Notes: a model not told the origin generated them from the sequence alone. DNA of 64,000 bases from Mastigamoeba balamuthi (GCA_902651635.1 CACRSC010000015.1:961090-1025089), one strand, 5' to 3'; counted from the first letter of the stretch, positions 10,001 to 22,032 are shown. A program made the numbers and translations.

Positions 10001-11105
10001 CGACACAGCAGTGAGCTCTCTGCCCGCCTTGTCCTCCCACTCCTCGAGTCTCTGCATCCGTTCCCCCGCGTCCTGGACCCACTCCTCCACTCTCCTGACC
10101 CTCGAGTCGCTTACAGGAGACGATGCCGCTGGTGAGCTGCGGCGCGGCTCCGCGGGGGACGAAGCGGCGCGAGCCTCCAGCTTGGCGATGCGGCTCTGTT
10201 GTTGGTCGACGACCCCGCGGAGGTCCTCGAACTTGGATAGCACGTCCGCGGAGCTGGCGGCTGAGGCCAGCTCTAGCCTGATGCTGCGCAGCTGCTCCGA
10301 CGCCCACTCCCTCGCCTTCTTGAGGTCCGCCCGGATCTGGTCTGCCTGCTGGTGCTGCTCTTCGACCTTGCGGACGAGGTCGCGGACGTCGCTGGTGCTG
10401 GCGCCCCTGGTCCGCGCGCTCTCGTCCTCGAGTCGCACGATCCGCGACACCGCACCAGCAGCAGTCCTTTCCGCCTGTGCCAGCCGCTGCTCGAGGCCCG
10501 CGACGTCGTCGTCACTAGAAAAAAAGCGGATCGTGAAACACGGAGCGATGCTTAGATCTCTGGGAACCGCCGATGTTCCCAAACGGCTTTCCATTACGTG
10601 GGGCATTCGCTTCGAACCGAGGCGAGAGGGAGGAGGACCGCCGAGTGTTGCCGCACCTCGCCTGCGAGTGCTTGTACCGCTTCTCCAGCGACCGTATGCG
10701 GGACCGCAGGGCGGCGACCTCGGTGGCGAGCGGCTCGAGGGGCGCCAGGCGCTGCTCGACGCCGTCCCAGAGCGACTCCCTCGTGGCGTCGAGCTGCTGC
10801 GCGTACTGCTCCGACGCCGACACCAGCAGCCTGTGCGTCGATCCCCACCCGCCGCCCGCGCGCGAGGCCAGGGCGTCCGAGTGCGAGGCCGAGGCCGGGG
10901 CCGCAGAGGCCGAGTCGATGAGGGCCGCGTGCTGGGCGAGCGCAGCCGCGTGCGAGTCGCGGGCGGCCTGGAGCTGCGAGCGCAGCGAGGAGAGCTCGCG
11001 CCACACGCGCTCGAGGTCCGCGATGAGGGACTCGATGGCGGTGGCGACCTGCGGCGGGACGTCGGGGTCGAAGGGGACCGAGTACACGTGACTGTGTCGC
11101 CGCAT
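7075..11105 (-). CDS. Coiled-coil RapGAP-domain protein, probably catalytically dead
   Basis: About 1,100 residues over about ten short-intron exons. The N-terminal half (11105 to about 9316) is long heptad-like coiled coil (LERVWRELSSLRSQLQAARD; LEQRLAQAERTA). A Ser/Pro-rich linker follows (to about 8585). The C-terminal third is a RapGAP/tuberin-type GAP domain: YCGPGQTDEKDVL, KEYEEFLSFLGN, KFKGGLDD, GTHSVHAEIGPYEIMFH, FIVVSPL, YRVEVVSK, FLPQEPVFE. In active members the thumb helix reads KRHIGND and the Asn stabilises GTP hydrolysis. Here (7491-7512) it reads KRLIGKD, so His and Asn are both lost. One exon junction near 7835-7860 is uncertain. A scaffold or pseudo-GAP role for Rap/Rheb-like GTPases is inferred. 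The start is next to a paired GATATC element. Confidence 0.85.
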
Positions 11106-11122
11106 GCTCTATTTGTGATTGC

Positions 11123-11142
11123 GATATCACGCCCCGGATATC
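11123..11142. promoter_or_regulatory. Paired GATATC element between divergent genes
   Basis: GATATC occurs at 11123-11128 and 11137-11142, 14 bases apart, with a C-run between. It lies 18 bases upstream of the RapGAP-like start and on the HAD side of the same intergenic region. A near-identical pair precedes the CFAP46-like gene. Confidence 0.5.
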
Positions 11143-11356
11143 AGTTGATTATCGGAACCTCGGGGAGCGCAAAGACAGCCTGCCGGCATCAGGAGGTGCG
11201 GTGCTCTTCCGATCGTCTGGGGCGTCTAGAGGTTCTCCCGGGTCATGCAGAAAAATGGGAGGTCTCTGATATTGCAAGATCCCGCAGGAGATCATCAGGA
11301 GGATCTTCTGCTGCACATTGGAAAAAGCGGAAGGCACGGGGCCCGCGACGCTGGAG

Positions 11357-12250
11357 ATGGTGATCAAGGCTCTCGCGCTCGACCTCGGTGGCGTGTTCTT
11401 CGCCGAGGGGAAGGCGGCGGCCATGCCCGTGCTGCGCGACAAGTACGGCTACGACCCCGTGCTCGTGCAGTCGGTCCTCACAGGGCCGCACTCAGACAGC
11501 CTCCGCAAGGGCCTCATCGGTACCCCCCAGCCCCGCCCCTGCAATCCGTTCGGTTCATTTTGCAGACGCGTCTGCTGGGTTGGGCCGCAATAGGCTCTCC
11601 CAGATCCGAAACGTAAAATACCATAAGCTGTTCAGCCGAGGTGCAGCGCCAATTGACTGCGGCGCGTGCGCAGAGGACGACGCGTTTTGGAAATGGGTGG
11701 AGACGGAGCTGAACACCAGGGCCAACGGCAGCGGGGTGCACTACGACGCGAGCATCGTGCGCAGCGTGTGGTACGACGCGTACACCGTGGACGAGGGCGT
11801 CAGGCGCATCGCGCTCGAGGCCAAGGCGCTGGGGTGCAGGCTCGTCGTGTTCACGGGCAACATCCGCGGCAGGATACAGTACCTTCAGGCGCACCACCAG
11901 TTCGAAGACCTGTTCGACGCAAAGGTGCGGCTCGTCTCGCTTCGGGGTTCGCTCATCCGCGGTGCCAATGCAGGTGTACTCGTATGACCACCACATGTCC
12001 AAGGCGCAGCCCGACTTCCACAAGGAGATGATCAAGGCGTCTGGGTGCAAGCCCAGTGAAATCATGTGCGTGACCTGTGGCGGCGATGACTCGCTCACCC
12101 CCTTACAGCTACGTCGACGACGATCCCAAGCACACCAAGATCGCCAGCGAGCTCGGCGTCAATTGCTTCACCTACCGCCCAAGCAAAGTGTCGGAGTTGC
12201 GCGAGTTCATCCGCGGGCACGGCGTGCCCCTCGCGTCCTCCAACTTGTGA
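11357..12250 (+). CDS. HAD-superfamily hydrolase
   Basis: Exons 11357-11519, 11674-11924, 11974-12065 and 12109-12250 give 215 residues in one frame. Motif I is near the start (IKALALDLGGVFF, with the nucleophile Asp), motif II is VVFTGN, and motif IV is IIYVDDDPKH; together they mark a HAD class I phosphatase/dehalogenase fold with an alpha-helical cap (EDDAFWKWVETELN region). The substrate cannot be told from sequence; small phosphorylated metabolites are usual for the family. No signal peptide is seen, so it is probably cytosolic. The ATG at 11357 was chosen because it is the first ATG before motif I. An acceptor at 11656 instead of 11673 would add a few residues. Confidence 0.85.
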
Positions 12251-12345
12251 TACCTGCCACTCCCCCACTTCCCCGGAGAAGAGTCTGGTCCACTACAAGT
12301 TTTATACACTTGATACACGGGAGCGAACGCATCCTCGCGTACTAC

Positions 12346-14895
12346 TTATTGCTTGGTCAGAAATGCCATCTGGCCACGCTTGCGCGAGGCTGTTGCGGGA
12401 GACCAGGCGCCGCTGTCCATGGACACCAGGTTCGAGCACACGCGAAAGCACAGGCAGCACGCATGGTCCTGCTTGCCGGGGAACTTGACGTGGTCGTTGG
12501 GCAACTTGGACTTAGGGTTGAGTTCGATCCATGCCCTGCCCGCCGCTGTCGTCTGCACTATCGTCTCCATTATCCTGTTACACACCGTACTGAGCTTCAG
12601 ATCGGCCTCGCTGCCTTCGAAGATAACCCTGGCGAGCTCAGTGGTCCTGGAAGTACGTCAGTTGGCGGCGGCTGGAACAACACGCACATGAAAGACGCCT
12701 TTGCCAGCGCAGTATCATCGGGGAACTGGCACGCCGCGTCCTCCCACGAGGCTGCACGAATGTTCCAGTCCTCAGGACTGTCGCCCAGGATGGCAGGGTC
12801 GAAGTTATCGTGCACTCCATCAGAAGCCATAACAATGATATCGCCCTCGTCGCACAACTGCAAGAACACCTTCAGGTTCCTCAGATCTGCCGGCATCAAC
12901 GAGCAGTGAGAACGGGTGCACGGTGGTCTTTGTGGGCAGTACGGAGGGGCAAACCAGGGTTCATTTTCTCGTAGTCGCCAAGCCGGCCGCCAGGGTCTGT
13001 TACATCGACCATGTTCAGCCTGTTGCCCTGCGTGATGTCCTGGACGATTCCCAGCTTCGAAGAGACCCTGAACGCCTTGCAGTCCCCGACGCTTGCGCAC
13101 ACAAACGCATGCGTCGGAGCCCCGGGTGGCATCGCGACGTCCCTCGCGAGCTCGACGAGAACGCCGCCCAGGAGTGTCGTGGTGCCGACGTCCCATGGGG
13201 CTGGGTCGTCCGGCTGGCAGAGTCTCGCCTGCGCTGCTGCGACGCCGGCGACGACGACATCGCCCGCCTGGCTCGTGTCGTTGATGCCCTTCTGCAGGCA
13301 CTTGCACACGGCGTCGGCGAAGGACGTCGACGCGCGGGTTGCTGCCTCGAGAGACGCGTTTCCCCACGAGCACCCATCGGCGATGCACGCGACGACGCGG
13401 GACCCGCAGGAGCGCAGAACGTAGTGGTCGCAGATGGGGTCGCCGAGGTGCGGCAAGTCGGGCACTGGCTGCCCCGCGGCCCTGCACTTGGCGGCCTCTG
13501 CCGCAGACTGCTCCGTCAGAGCGTAGTTGGACTGCACGCGGCAGTACACGAGGTCCCTGAACTGGGCCACGTGCGGCTTGGACACCTTCTCCGGCCCCTG
13601 CAGGTCGCACCCGCTGGCGAAAACCGACGGCGCCACGCGCAGCGCCGTCACGCGCTCGTACCTGGCGGACCTGGCCCAGGCGTCGACCGCGTTGCCCGTG
13701 CCGCTGAGGAACTCGGACGCAGGCGCCGGAGGGGGCAGCCCCTGCGACGAGGGGCGCGGCCCGTCGAGCGGGGAGAGCGTGGGCGCGCTCATCGAGGCCT
13801 TGAGGGGCTGGTGGGCCCTGCCGCCCCTCTTGGACGCCAGGAACACGCGGAGCCGCCGCAGCGACGCCTCGGCCTCGGTCCTGCGCGCGCAGACGAGCGC
13901 GCGGTGCCGCGTGAGCGCCTCTGTCCTGTCCGCGAGCTGCGCCCTCGCGGCCCTGACGAGCGCCGCCGAGTTCTCGAGCCGCACCTCCTCGGACGAGAGG
14001 TCGGCGACGGCCCTGGCCAGCGCGTCGCTCTCCTCGCACAGCCAGCCCCGCGGCGACGCCTGCGGCGGCAGCGCGTGGGCCACCGACCGCGGCCGCCGCA
14101 GCGCGTCGTAGAGCGCCTGCGACGCCACGCGGGCGTCGCCCAGGTCCGGTGCGACGAGCGTCGACACCGAGGTGGCGCAGGCGACGACGCAGAGGCGCAG
14201 GAGCTCCCTGTGCGCCGCCTCGCCCTCGAAGGGCGACGAGAGCGCGCTGAGGGCGCCGCCCAGCGAGCGGGCGCACAGGCGGAACAGCGGCGGGTCCCCG
14301 GGCTCGGCGCACGCCCGCGCGGCGGCCCTCTCGGCCGCCTCGACGCCGCTGATGGCGGTGCACAGGCCGTCACGGACGGGTTTCGCGAAATCCTGCAGGG
14401 CTCGGCGCTGCGGGTGTGGGAACGAGAATTTCGGAACCGGATTGCGGGGTGAGGGACGATGGAAATATCGGGAAATATCTGGGACGCACGGGTAGCCCCC
14501 ACGTGCACAGCAGCGAGTCGGCGCCAAAGACAGCCGACACGGCGTCGCTCTGAGTCAGGACGCCGCCCTCGTCCTCCTCCTCCGACGCGGGGTCGTGGAA
14601 CTTGGTCATCGGCTCCAGAGCCTCGCCCCAAGAGTCAGCAGAGGGCCCCTTTGCGAACCCAACTGGAAGGGAGGGGAAGGGAAGGGGTGCGACAGAGCAG
14701 AGGGGGCTGGCTCACGAGTACAGCAGAGCGGAGCTCAGCGACGATCGAAAACCACGTCGAGGCGGTGCGGGACGCGCCGCAGAGCGCGAGATCGCGCGCA
14801 CGGTCGGCCCGCAGGAGCACGAGCGAGCGCACGCGCGAGGAGACGGAGCGGAATGCAGCCAGGGTGCGGCCCCAGTCCCCCAACGGCCTGTTCAT
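12346..14895 (-). CDS. PP2C-like (PPM-type) protein phosphatase with long N-terminal region
   Basis: Exons start at 14895 (MNRPLGDWGRTLAAF), then about 14656, then a long exon to about 12935, then two 3' exons. The first half is helical and Ala/Arg/Leu-rich, with a Ser/Pro linker. The second half carries a PPM fold: VVACIADGCSWG (first metal-binding Asp), VGTTTLLGGVL, SVGDCKAF, LRNLKVFLQLCDEGD, MASDGVHDN (metal Asp), and the terminal PGKQDHACCLCFRV strand. This divergent DG-x-SWG subgroup is known from amoebae. Key acidic residues are kept, so activity on phospho-Ser/Thr is likely. It converges with the HAD gene, with 95 bases between stops. The first two junctions are the least certain. Confidence 0.8.
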
Positions 14896-15117
14896 TTGCA
14901 GTGGGGGGAAAGCGATGACAGAATATGATGTAGATATGTCTATCTTCAAGTGATTCCGGAAACCCTGGTTGTTTCTCCAGTGCGAGCTCTCTCGGCGCTC
15001 AACTGTCACCAGCGCCAAAAAGCACTCGGCAGGGTAGACGTAAGCCATACTACCATAAGGGAATCCAAATCAGATCCAGTTGTAGATTCGCGTATCTTGA
15101 GTGGCCTCACACCGAAA

Positions 15118-16690
15118 ATGCACCGCTGCACTGCTCCGCTCACTCTCCAGGCGGTGCGTGAGACGCCCCGCACCCCCCGAGTGGCGCCAACGTTTGCGCG
15201 CGCAGAGCGAGTGGAAGTCGGGGGGCCCGGTGCCCTCCGAGTCGCTGGCCAACGCGCTGGGCCGCGGGGGCTCCGAGTGGGTCAGCGTGATGGCCGCAGA
15301 CCGCGTTGTGGTGCTCAGCGCCCGTGCGCCGCCCTCGTCGCCGCCTGCAGCCGTGCTGGCCCCGCGCGCCGGGTCTCGCTCACGGCTCCTGTGCCACTCG
15401 TGGGACCCGCGGTCCTGCTCGGCGCTCATCGTCGCCGCCCCGCGCGTAGTGGCGCTTTACAGCGTGCCCAGACCCGATTCTCTCTGAGGCCCGAATGTGT
15501 TCTCGACAGTAACGGTGCCGGGGCAGCCGCGCGCAGGGTTCCGGGAGACGTCGAGGATTGCTGCCACGTACTACGATGTGAGAGACGTGGCCGTGGTCGA
15601 CGCTGGGAGCAGCGACCCCGACGAGGTAGTGGCCGCCGTCTGCGGGTCCGACGGCGTCGACGTCTTCAGCCTCCGTCATGGCTCTCAGGTTGCTCGGCGC
15701 TGGGAGCACTCAAGTGCCTGCGAGCACTCAAACATTTCCCCCAGTGGCCCGCCTCTGCGATGAGGCTGCACGAGGGCGAGAGCATCACGCTGGTGGAGTT
15801 CAGCCCGGACGCAGGGTTCCTGGCAGTGGTTAGCCTTCTGGACAAGTTCCGGGTTCTCTGACTCTGCTTGGGCGCAGGCACGCACAGATGGCTCATTCGC
15901 GCTGTGGGACACCTCGACATGGGCCATGGTCGACCTTGGTGGAGAGATGGAGATGCCCACGTCGCTCTTCTTCGGCGAAGACCTGGCGCTCGTGGGAGCT
16001 ACTTGGGGAGGCGCGGTCATCGCGTGGCGGGAGGACCAGGCCGACGATGGAAGCGACTCGCAGCCAGCGAGGACGTGGCGTAGGGTGGTCCAGTCCTGCG
16101 TGGACCTCTCGCGCGAGGAGAGAGCGGGCTCGGCGACCCCTGTCTGCCTCGCAGCACCATCGGGCCACGTTGGCCAAATCTGGTTGGTCTTTTTTTGACT
16201 TACGGGTATTGTTATGTTGCTCACGCGCGGTTGCAGGGTCACGGCTGGCGCATCTTCATTGGTCTTGTGCAGCCTGGACAGTGGATTGCCTGGTGCGAAG
16301 CTGGAGCTGACAAGGCCAATTTCGGGACTGCTGCCTCTGTACGCGATGGCTTCTTTTCCTCTGTTCTATTCTGAGAACTGCGCAGGGAGGGCGGCGGCCT
16401 CCTCGTGCTGGACGAACTTGGGACAATCTGGAAGGCACCCTTGGCTTTGCAAGCGAACAAATAGGAGAACCACAAGAAATGTGAGCTGTAGGACACATTC
16501 GGGACGTTGCTTTTTGCTTTACCTCTTTTTTTTGTGTAGTGTTGTGGAGGACCTGGACATGACGTGGAACGCCCACGGAGGTGCCCACGCCCGGACTGAT
16601 CGGGATGGCTGTGGATGTCCGAGGGCAGTTTGGAGAGAGGTGCGGTGTATTCGCGCGGTGTTGCTGGCCAGAGAGGAATTTCGCCTCTGA
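15118..16690 (+). CDS. WD-repeat-like beta-propeller protein, about 391 aa
   Basis: Eight exons (15118-15153, 15206-15461, 15510-15688, 15745-15828, 15878-16182, 16237-16338, 16386-16448, 16540-16690) total 1,176 nt, an exact frame. Two of the introns use GC instead of GT. Blade-like phrases are seen: ITLVEFSPDAGFLAVA followed by SFALWDTSTW, VAAVCGSDGVDVFSL, GGLLVLDELGTIWKA. This is a divergent WD40-type propeller with no other domain, probably a protein-interaction platform. The specific family was not recognised. An additional intron may exist in the last exon (about 16640-16672), which would change the C-terminus. Confidence 0.65.
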
Positions 16691-16921
16691 GCCCGTTTTT
16701 AGAGCCTGGCTGGCGGGACGGTTCTCCTTCGAGGGGTGTCCGAAATAAAAGAGGGCTGCGGAGCTTATCGCATAAATCCGAATGCCAACCGCATGATGCA
16801 AAATGTGGAATAGAAAGTCTGGCATGCTGGGTCAGTATCGCGAGGTTCGGAATTAACGGGGATATTTATATGTTTCGGGGAATATCGGGCCGGGTCACTT
16901 TAATTTGTTGTTTCTGACCCC

Positions 16922-19698
16922 ATGCAGTCTGTCTGTGGTCTCTACTCGTTCGATTCCGCCGCCTCTCCGCTGGGCCAGTGCGCTCTCCCCTCGCCCAACG
17001 CGTCTCCCCCGCGCCCCCGGTCCCTCTCTGCGCCGCGAGGCCTCACGGAAACCGCGCCCACACCGGCCGGCGGCCCAACAGAGGGGCGTCGGGGACAGTG
17101 CGCAGGGCCACGCGGCTGAGCGACGGCTCCGAGGTCGCGCTCAAGATCGTGGCCAAGCGGACCCCGTACGAGCAGAACTGGGAGCAGCGAGCGTGGTCCC
17201 GCCTCGACCACCCCCACAGTGCGCCGGGCTCGTCCCCACCACACATCCACCCACACATCCACACATTCACACATCCACACCCACCACGACGCCCCACGGC
17301 CCCCCAAGGGGCGATGTCGGTTTGAATTTTCAAACAAGAAGTGGACCAGCGGCTGTGCGGGGGGACAAGCAGGGGCCCCCCGGCCCTGGGGGGCGGTGTG
17401 GTGTCCGGGCCGCCCTATCTCCTGGCTGCTCTTGGTTTCCCGTTGTGGCCCTGCGGTTTGTTTCACTTTTTAAAACGTTCTGTTGCTTCTGAGAGAAGCG
17501 GGGCTTTTTTTGCTCCGGATTCCTCGCTTCCCACCGGGGTTTGTTCTTGGCCCGCGAGAGAAGTAAGTCTGTTTAACACTTTTCGCCAGTTGTCCGGCTG
17601 TACGACGCGCTCGAGACTCGGACACACTTCTACATGGCCATGGAGCTGTGCGCCCTCTACCCCATCACACCCCCTTGCTGGCAGTTGGGTCGCTGACCCG
17701 CCCTCCTTGCGGCGATGGCAGCGTCCGCGGCGGCGACCTGCTGGACCGCATCTCGAGGGACGTCAGCTACTGCGAGTTCAGGGCGCGCCACGTCATCGCG
17801 CAGGTGCTCGAGGCCGTGGCCCACATGCACGCGCAGGGCGTCATACACCGCGACCTCAAGCTCGAGAACCTCCTGTGAGCAGCGCCACCAACTACTCCCC
17901 CACCCATCTCCCTTCGCCCCCGCTGGTCCCCCCTGTCCAGCGGCCTCACCCTCTGCCTGCCCTGCCGCACAGCCTCGCGGACGAGAGCGACGACGCGGCC
18001 GTCAAGATCGCGGACTTTGACCTCTCGGTGCTCGAGACCGACGCGGCTGAGCTCACAGACATGACCGGCACCCCGGGCTACGTGGCCCCCGAGGTGAGCT
18101 CCCGCCACCGCACAGGCACCGCCCGCGGCCGACTGACCTCGTGGCCCCTCTCCCCCCCAGGTCCTGGCGTGCGAGGACGACTGCAAGGCACCCCCGTACA
18201 CCAAGAGCTGCGACCTGTGGTCTGTTGGCGTGATCCTCCACGTCCTGTGAGCTCCGGCTCCCCCTGCTGGCCTGTGTGCCCCACACTCCTGACGACAACG
18301 CACGCTGCGTCGCGCAGGCTGTGTGGGGCTCCGCCGTTCCTGATGGACCCGAGCAGCGACCTCTGGAAGCTCGACACGCGGCGCGGCCGCCTGTCGTTCT
18401 CCGAGCCCGCGTGGAAGTCCATCACCCCGGTGAGCGTTGGCCTCTTGGGTGCTGTCTCTGCCGCTCACGGCCGCTGCTGCGCGCAGGAGGCGATCGACCT
18501 CGTCAAGTGCCTGCTGGCCCGCGACCCCGCCAAGCGCATCACGGCGCAGGAAGCGCTCGGGCACCCGTGGCTGCAGAGGAAGGACCTCACGAAGGCCCCG
18601 CAGCTCGGAGACACCCTCGAGGGCCTCAAGCGCCTGCGGGCCCGGCGGAAGCTCAAGGCCGCCCTGCGGAGCGTGCTCGCCGTGCAGGTCCTCCGGTCGC
18701 AGGTGTCGATGCTCACGCGGATAGCCTCCTCTGGAGAGCTGGACCTCTCCTTCATGCACTCGAAGAAGCAGGAGAGCAAGCCTGCCCCCAGTGCGAACGC
18801 CCTGTCCCCGCGCGAAGACTCCGTGTCCCCCAGAGGCCCGTCGACCCTGGTATCGCCCAGGGACGAGGGGACCCCGTCCGAGAGCCTCGCGGGTCCTGCC
18901 GGTGTGCCCAACGACACGCAGCACAGGAGGTCCAAGACGGAGGATGCGATGCCGCCTGCGCCTGTCCCATCGACGCCAGGACCTGGCGTTTCTCCCGAGG
19001 GCATCCCCAGCATCAAGATCTCGCATAGCCATCACCACAAGCACCACGAGGGCGACGACGAGCAGCGTCAGTCGCGTTCAGTGTCGTGCGGTGCTACGTC
19101 CGCTCCAATGCCACTGGGGAGCGTGGCCGGGACGTGCAAGGCCGCCGACACTCAGAAGCCCAAGGAGCGCAAGAGCTCGCGCCACCACCACGCGAGTCCC
19201 GACCCAGAGGGACTGAGCGCACACCGCAAGTCCAGATCGGTGGCCGCGGGGCTCGCAGCCGCGGATGCTGTGAAACCAGCTCTCCAGGCCGACGACGACA
19301 GCGTGCGCAGGCGCTCGCAGTCCGCGCTGGTCCCGTATACGATCGATGGTATCGACCTCGCGAGTCTCGCAGCGACTCAGGGAACGTGCGGAGAGGGTCT
19401 CCTGTCGCTGTGCCAGTTCTGCCGCGAGATCGACAGGGAGGTCGAGCAGCTGAGCCTCATCCCCCCAGCCGGCCTCTCCGGGAAGAAGCTCGAGAAGTGG
19501 GAGAAGGCCGAGAGGAAGCGCATCGCCAAGGAGGCCAAGGAGCTGGCCAAGCAGCTCGCCAAGGAGCAGAAACAGCTCGAGAAGGAGAAGAGATGCAAGG
19601 AGGCAGTGAGGAGACCGAAGAGGTCTCGCACCGTTGTGGTTGAGGACTTGGACTTCGACCTCGCTGGCCCACTGACAGGGGCTCTCGAGAAGCTCTGA
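16922..19698 (+). CDS. CaMKII-like Ser/Thr protein kinase A (DFD motif)
   Basis: Kinase domain: glycine loop LGQGASGTV spanning a splice junction, VALKIVAK lysine, MELVRGGDLLDR hinge, HRDLKLEN catalytic loop, KIADFDLS (18013-18021) where DFG is usual, TGTPGYVAPE, SCDLWSVGVIL. After the kinase domain ARRKLKAALRS matches the calmodulin-binding region of CaMKII (FNARRKLKGA). A Ser/Pro-rich and His-rich tail ends in a Lys/Glu-rich coiled region. Seven introns interrupt the kinase domain; the second is about 370 nt with CCACA repeats. It probably responds to Ca2+/calmodulin. It is tail-to-tail with a paralogue that shares the intron positions. Confidence 0.9.
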
Positions 19699-19790
19699 AA
19701 CGTCAAAAGACTCGCGTTTTGAACGAGTGCGCAACTGTACGTTACGAGGAAATGCAGAGGCTGTGACAAGTGACGTTGGCGTGTGTTCTT

Positions 19791-21902
19791 CTATCGCTGC
19801 TTTTTAATTCTGGAGGAGCGCTCTCTGTGGTACTCAGCCTTCTTCTCAGCACTCGCCTGCTCCTGCCGCAGGTGCTTGAACATCTGCTTGACCACGGCAA
19901 CCAGCCGGGTCTTGTCCTCCTCCTCGAGCTCATCCTCGTCCTGCTGCCTCAGCCTCGATACCTCCCGCACAATGCTCGCGTCGTCTGGGCACAGCAGCAT
20001 CAGTCCGTTGGCGCACACGCCCTGCATCCCCGCGATGTCTGCAAACTCGGCTGCCACTTGCATCTGCGAAACCGTCTTCGTGGCTGCTGCGAGAGCGATG
20101 GTCGGCAGAACAACAGAGTCCTCCTGCGACCGCGGCCTGCCCTTGATGTACACCTCGTCTGTCACGGTCGCTGCCCCGTCGCTGTAGAACATCTTGGTTG
20201 CTGGCTTGATGGTCGACGCTGCCTTGCGGTGGTGGCCCGATTGCCCGCTGTCAGCGTGGCGCTGTCTGCGCTGCTGGTCTGAGCCCGTGTGATGGTGCGC
20301 CCTCGGGACGCTGGGTGCGGGTGCCGGAGGGACTATTGCCGGCAGCAGCCCGAACAGGCCACGGGGCTTGAACCTGATGACATCCGGGAGCTCCTTTGGC
20401 TCCTTGATCTGCTTGACAGGCTTGGTCTGTCGTCCTCCCTTAGCCAGTCCCGTCTCTTTCTCGGATCCGGCGAGGTACAGATCGAGCTCCGAGTTGCGAG
20501 TGGAGACGGCGATCTGGGCTATATACGAGAGCCTCTGGTGCTGCATCATCTCCACGCACAGAACGCCTCTCAGCGCGCCCTTGAGCTTCCGGCGAGCGTT
20601 GAATTTCCGGAAGCCCGTAACCGCCGACGGGAGAGGCTCGTGGCAGGGCACAGCAGCCTGGATGCGTTGAGAAAACGAAGAGAAGAAGGGAACACACGTG
20701 CAGCCACTGGTGGTTAAGTGCTTGTTCGGCAGTGAGTCGTTCCGTAGGGTTGACGACTACGAGCTTTCGTATCAAATCTATGGCCATCTGCGAAACAGAA
20801 CGCGGCGTCAGGCGTGTGATCGCGAGCAAGTACGGACCGGGGAGACCGTTCTCCACGTTGCCTCTGCGAATGCCAGATTGCATGCCAGAGCGTCGTCGCT
20901 CCATCTGCCATCCGATGCGTCCATGGAGAACGGGGCAGATCCGCTTAGCCTGTCATTTGCTGGAGGTGAGTCACACATAAGGGAAAGTGAAGCGGACAGG
21001 ATGTAGGCAATGACCCCCACAGCCCACATGTCAATCTCCTTGTTGTATGGTAGGGCTTTGTCGTAGTCCTCGCACTGGATCACCTGCCATTCAACGTGTT
21101 ACGGTAATTGTGGAGCATCGAGATAATGGTTTGCCTCTGGAGCCATGTATCCGGGAGTGCCAAGTAGGTTCATCAGTTCCCCTCCTTCGTCATCGAAGCA
21201 CGAGAGGTCAAAGTCGGCGATCTTCACTCGGGCGCTCTCACTCGAATCCGAGAGTCTATCGTATAGTCAGTGGGGTCTGCTAGTCGGGTTTTGAGCGGGG
21301 GGGGGGGGGGGGTATTCACAGAAAGTTCTCCAGTTTCAGGTCCCTGTGGACCACGCCCCTTGAGTGAACATGCTCGATGGCAGAGAGGATCTGGGCGACG
21401 ATCTCTTTTGCTCGGGCTTCACAGTAGCTCTTCTCCTTGGAGATCTTCCCCAGCAAGTCCCCGCCCGTGCAGCTTCACAGGCCCTCGCCTGTGAGGACGG
21501 AAGAGAGGGGAACGCAATGGTAGGCGGCACACACGCACAGCTCCAGCGCCATGCACAGGTGCTGTGGAGTCTCCAGGGCCTCGTATAGTTTCACGACTGA
21601 CGGAGGGAAATGAGATTGGGTCGGGGTTGAATGGAGCCCCGGTCGCAACTGTACGGGTGGTCTCCAAGCCGAGTCAGCACGCGGACCTCGTTGGTGGGGT
21701 CGACGTCCCCGCCTTTGGGAACAACCTTGAGCGCCACCTCGAGGCCGTCCGACCTCCTCGTGGCCCGATAGACAGTGCCAGCGGCCCCTCTGGGAGAGTG
21801 CGGGGAATTCAATCGACTGGGACTCGTGGGAGATTACCTTCCGAGGACCGCCTCCTCGTTGAAGAGGAACAACGCACTGATGGACTGCTCGACCTTCTTC
21901 AT
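19791..21902 (-). CDS. CaMKII-like Ser/Thr protein kinase B (DFD motif)
   Basis: Starts MKKVEQSIS at 21902. The glycine loop GRGAAGTV again crosses an intron; VALKVVPK, ELCTGGDLLGKI, HRDLKLEN, KIADFDLS (21207-21215), LGTPGYMAPE and the terminal helices follow. The tail contains FRKFNARRKLKGALRG, nearly the CaMKII calmodulin-binding sequence, then a basic/His/Gln-rich stretch and a charged coiled end similar in layout to kinase A. Introns fall at the same places as in kinase A, plus one extra near 20650-20700; the one at 21084-21134 is GC-AG. Another contains a run of about 16 G at 21298. This is an inverted tandem duplicate of kinase A, with 92 bases between stop codons. Confidence 0.9.
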
Positions 21903-22032
21903 TGCGACCAAGGGGATAACGCAACGGCAAGGGGGACTGAGACAAAAATAGCACGGGGTATCTGATTTCAAGTGGAATCAAGTTGACTGATATCCGATGG
22001 AGTTGCTCGACCGGAGTCGAAGGATGCTCAGA

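Noticed and set aside
9591-11363. Long plus-strand open frame (590 codons) opposite the coiled-coil gene
   Set aside because: It is the Ser/Arg-rich shadow of the minus-strand coiled coil. The sense strand has heptads, splice sites in phase and leads into a RapGAP domain.
12923-14452. 509-codon plus-strand frame opposite the PP2C-like gene
   Set aside because: Arg/Gly/Ala low-complexity translation caused by GC bias. The minus strand carries the phosphatase motifs.
16214-16690. WD-type gene ending at 16464
   Set aside because: A TAG is met only if the GC donor at 16449 is ignored. Using it, the eight-exon total is an exact frame and coding text continues to 16690.
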